DNA of 64,000 nucleotides from Rhizobium croatiense (GTDB lineage: Bacteria; Pseudomonadota; Alphaproteobacteria; Rhizobiales; Rhizobiaceae): assembly GCF_019793465.1 (NCBI RefSeq), contig NZ_JAILYJ010000012.1, forward strand, positions 62,001-126,000, in the 5' to 3' direction. The notes beneath the pieces were generated by a model, which worked only from the letters and a program-made list of their open reading frames with translations, was not told the DNA's origin and ran no database searches. Each line of letters starts with the position of its first letter. Position 1 is the first letter of the stretch. The translations under genes and the position numbers were made by a program. Below, in pieces: positions 61,607 to 64,000 of the stretch.

Positions 61607-62308
61607 ATGAATAATCAGAATCTCGTCCCCGCCGCCGTGCTTGCGGCAAGGAACGGCGTCCATTTCCCCAACGAGAGCGAGGAATATCGCATCGCCCGCG
61701 ATGCGCTGCTCGCCGAAGAGATCGAATTGCGCCGCCACATCGAGCGCGTGGCGAGACAGCGCCGGGCACTGCCGCCGGGCGGCGCGGTGACGAAAGACTA
61801 CCGCTTCGAAGGCGCCGGAGGGCCAATAAGCTTCAGCGAGCTCTTCGCCGACAAGGACACGCTCGTCGTCTACAGTTACATGTACGGGCGTGAACGCGAG
61901 CGCCCGTGTCCGATGTGCACCTCGCTGCTGTCGGCCTGGGATGGCGAAGTACCCGATATGCAGCAGCGCGTGGCGCTTGCCGTCGTCGCCCGCTCGCCGA
62001 TCGAAAGGCTGCTCGCTTTCAAGAAGGAGCGCGGCTGGCACCACCTGCCGCTCTATTCGGATATGACCGATGAATACAGCCGCGATTATCACGCGATCGG
62101 CAGGGATGGCAGCGATGGCGCCGCCTTCAATGTCTTCACGCGGCGCGACGGTACCATCCGCCATTTCTGGAGCGAGGAGATGGGCGAGGTGACGGCCGAT
62201 CCGGGCGAGGATCCGCGTGGCGCGCCCGATCTGATGCCGCTCTGGACCGTGCTCGATGCCACGCCCGAAGGCCGGGCGCCGGACTGGTATCCGAAGCTGT
62301 CCTATTGA
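61607..62308 (+). CDS. DUF899 family (thioredoxin-like) protein
   Basis: 233 residues. The family pattern is visible: an N-terminal helix region (EEYRIARDALLAEEIELRRHIERVARQRRALPPGG), ERPCPMCTSLLSAWDGEVPDMQQRVALAVVARSP with a Cys pair in the redox-like CPMC, and a C-terminal thioredoxin-like half (NVFTRRDGTIRHFWSEE). The function is unknown; such proteins are often near ArsR or stress regulators. GGAG lies 8 nt before the ATG at 61607; the ATG at 61601 is too close. Three palindromes lie upstream. Confidence 0.8.
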   Translation: MNNQNLVPAAVLAARNGVHFPNESEEYRIARDALLAEEIELRRHIERVARQRRALPPGGAVTKDYRFEGAGGPISFSELFADKDTLVVYSYMYGRERERPCPMCTSLLSAWDGEVPDMQQRVALAVVARSPIERLLAFKKERGWHHLPLYSDMTDEYSRDYHAIGRDGSDGAAFNVFTRRDGTIRHFWSEEMGEVTADPGEDPRGAPDLMPLWTVLDATPEGRAPDWYPKLSY

Positions 62309-62320
62309 GGCTGCAGGCCG

Positions 62321-62950
62321 TCAGCCGGCGGAGCGGTTTCTCGACGCCTCGGCCCATTCGATGTTGGTGACCGTGGCCTCCGGCAGCGGCGTCGGGTCGA
62401 TATCGTAGACGTAGCCGCTCAGCATGTCGGCGGCGCGTTCCGTCGCCTTGATCTTCGCTTCGGTTTCGGCCACCGCCTTGCCGATCGCCTCGATACGGGC
62501 GCGGAACATATGGGCGAGCACATCGCGGCCGGACTGTTTGGCGAGTCGCTCCAGATGCAGCCCGATGCGCGAGGCATGGCGTTCCAATTCGCTCTTGCTG
62601 AACCGCGCTTTCCGCAGTTCCTCCGAAAGGCTGTCATGCATGACGGCGACGGGATCGAAACTTCCCGGCGCCCGCTCGTCGAGCACCGCATCGGTGACAA
62701 GCTTCTCGATCATGACAAGCGCCTGCAATTCGGCGGCGTCGGCGAATTCGACGTCGTAGCCGGTATCGTCGTAAACCTTGCGGCGGACCGGATCGAGAAG
62801 CAGCGCATAGGCCTTCTGCAGATTGTCGAAGGCTTGCGAATCGCCGCCCGAATCCGGGTGGGCGACCTTCGCGAGCTTGCGATAGGCTGCCTTCAATTGC
62901 GCTTCGTCCGCATCGCGTTCAACGCCGAGAATATCGTATGGATCCGTCAC
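62321..62950 (-). CDS. J-domain (DnaJ-like) protein, GTG start
   Basis: 209 residues. The N-terminal J domain is DPYDILGVERDADEAQLKAA, YRKLAKVAHPDSGGDSQAFD and NLQKAYALLLDPVRRKVYDD, with the essential HPD. There is no Gly/Phe or zinc region, so this is a type III J protein; residues 75-209 are alpha-helical and probably bind a specific client. It recruits DnaK/Hsp70. The GTG at 62950 follows GGGGAGCAGGC; the frame runs to 63109 without a site. Confidence 0.88.
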   Translation of the reverse strand: MTDPYDILGVERDADEAQLKAAYRKLAKVAHPDSGGDSQAFDNLQKAYALLLDPVRRKVYDDTGYDVEFADAAELQALVMIEKLVTDAVLDERAPGSFDPVAVMHDSLSEELRKARFSKSELERHASRIGLHLERLAKQSGRDVLAHMFRARIEAIGKAVAETEAKIKATERAADMLSGYVYDIDPTPLPEATVTNIEWAEASRNRSAG

Positions 62951-63124
62951 GCCTGCTCCCCTGCTGCCCTGGTCTCGCGGGCAGTCTAGGTCTTCTTCTG
63001 CATCAGAAAGGCGAAGTTTAGACCGAAAGCACGAATGACGTCCATGGCCCGACATGGAAATAGCCGATGCTAAGGCCTGGACCATTCCGTGATTATCAAA
63101 TCTTTCCAAGCCGTTGCGTCAGGA

Positions 63125-63700
63125 TCAGCGTGCGGCGATCGAGACGAGATAACATTCGGCTTGACCGTCGATTTCAAGCACGCTTTCCCTCGCATTCTCG
63201 ATCAGCAGCGCATCGCCGGCCGCGAGCGCGCCGGTCTCGTCGCCCTGCCGGAACGACAGGGTGCCGCGGCGGCAGAGCAGCAGGCATGTCGATGACGTCA
63301 GCGGCACGGTCTTGCCGCCGGCGATTTCGATGCGGACGAGCCTATGGGCAAGCCCGTCGCGGCGGGTCATGACGTTGAGATCGGTGATCGCGCCGTCCTG
63401 CAGTCTGGCCGTGACCGGGATATCCGCCGGGAAGGCCAGCGGGTCGCTCGCCACCGTCAGCAGCACCGGCGTGCTGCCTTCGATGTCGAGCACCATGCCG
63501 TTGCCGTCGAGGATCGCCAGCGTGCGGTCTATGCCGGGAAAGCTCGAGAACGGTCCGTCGGCTGCGACGGTCGCCATGCTGACGCGCCAGTCGAAACCGG
63601 CAAGGCCGGCCTCTTCGGGCGAAACGGCGATCTCCACCGTTTCGCCGCCACCGTTTTTCCACGGCATGCGCCTATGATCGCCGGCACGCAGGATCCGCAT
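63125..63700 (-). CDS. hutD: HutD family protein
   Basis: 191 residues, cupin-like. Landmarks are MPWKNGGGETVEIAVSPEEAG near the N-terminus and WRVSMATVAADGPFSSFPGIDRTLAIL. HutD is found with histidine utilisation genes and modulates histidine/urocanate use by an unclear mechanism. It lies 5 bp from the urocanase gene, same strand, consistent with a hut operon that continues beyond the window. Confidence 0.9.
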   Translation of the reverse strand: MRILRAGDHRRMPWKNGGGETVEIAVSPEEAGLAGFDWRVSMATVAADGPFSSFPGIDRTLAILDGNGMVLDIEGSTPVLLTVASDPLAFPADIPVTARLQDGAITDLNVMTRRDGLAHRLVRIEIAGGKTVPLTSSTCLLLCRRGTLSFRQGDETGALAAGDALLIENARESVLEIDGQAECYLVSIAAR

Positions 63701-63705
63701 GAGGC

Positions 63706-64000
63706 TCAGTTCCCGAGAATGCCGGGCAGGCGCAGGCCCTTTTCCCTCGCGCAGTCGAGGGCGATGTCGTAGCCGGCATCGGCGTGACGCATGACGCCGG
63801 TCGCCGGGTCGTTCCAGAGCACGCGCTCGAGACGCTTGGCCGCATCATCGGTGCCATCGGCGCAGATGACGACGCCCGAATGCTGGGAGAAGCCCATGCC
63901 GACGCCGCCGCCGTGATGCAGCGACACCCAGGTGGCGCCCGAGGCGGTGTTGAGCAAAGCGTTCAGCAGCGGCCAGTCGGAGACGGCGTCCGAGCCGTCC
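63706..64000 (-). CDS. hutU: Urocanate hydratase (3' part; 5' end outside window)
   Basis: About 98 C-terminal residues are visible. The sequence GSDAVSDWPLLNALLNTASG and TWVSLHHGGGVGMGFSQHSG is the strongly conserved end of urocanase, which adds water to urocanate using tightly bound NAD+. The frame is open to the window edge. It precedes hutD in the same transcript direction. Confidence 0.95.
   Translation of the reverse strand, partial: DGSDAVSDWPLLNALLNTASGATWVSLHHGGGVGMGFSQHSGVVICADGTDDAAKRLERVLWNDPATGVMRHADAGYDIALDCAREKGLRLPGILGN

Overview
The window is a GC-rich, gene-dense chromosomal segment from an alphaproteobacterium, most likely Rhizobium of the R. leguminosarum/R. etli group. 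The evidence is a pcaDCHGB operon divergent from pcaQ, a cyoABCD-SURF1 operon, a CyaC-type membrane adenylate cyclase, hutD next to urocanase, two GGAAC-N16-CGTT (EcfG-type) promoters, CTTGAA/ATAT-type sigma-70 promoters and several RIME-like palindromic repeats. The species call is inference. I see no tRNA, rRNA, CRISPR array, insertion sequence or prophage.

Layout. 0-8.3 kb: end of msrA, an L,D-transpeptidase, a stand-alone receiver protein under an EcfG-type promoter, a TetR regulator divergent from a Bcr/CflA drug exporter, an ACS-type MFS transporter, two LacI regulators and a glycine-zipper envelope protein. 8.4-18.2 kb: a two-gene heterodimeric ABC exporter, an FMN reductase-like flavoprotein, an FAD/NAD(P)-binding protein, a double-PAS hybrid histidine kinase with its own EcfG-type promoter, and an acyltransferase. 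18.3-25 kb: cytochrome bo3 operon (cyoABCD, SURF1) and an MHS-type transporter.

25.2-39.8 kb is a long run of minus-strand genes: a class III cyclase, a peptide/oligosaccharide ABC importer (fused ATPase, Tat-exported binding protein, two permeases), three glycosyltransferases, a 904-residue ABC protein whose ATPase motifs are all degenerate, and a cyclic-nucleotide-binding protein. Many of these genes overlap by 1 or 4 nt. 40.4-51.4 kb continues the theme: nucleotide-sugar dehydrogenase, orphan Phd antitoxin, DUF3095 cyclase-like protein, CyaC-like redox cyclase coupled to an FkbM methyltransferase, a GT4 glycosyltransferase and a polysaccharide deacetylase. Together, 25-51 kb looks like a cyclic-nucleotide-linked envelope-glycan region and is the best candidate for an undescribed system.

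51.4-64 kb: a dehalogenase-like hydrolase coupled to a GFA protein, an MBL hydrolase, the protocatechuate branch of the beta-ketoadipate pathway (pcaDCHGB/pcaQ), an Xre-RES toxin-antitoxin pair, a probable intergenic small RNA, a DUF899 gene behind three copies of a 14-bp palindrome, a J-domain protein, hutD and the 3' part of hutU.
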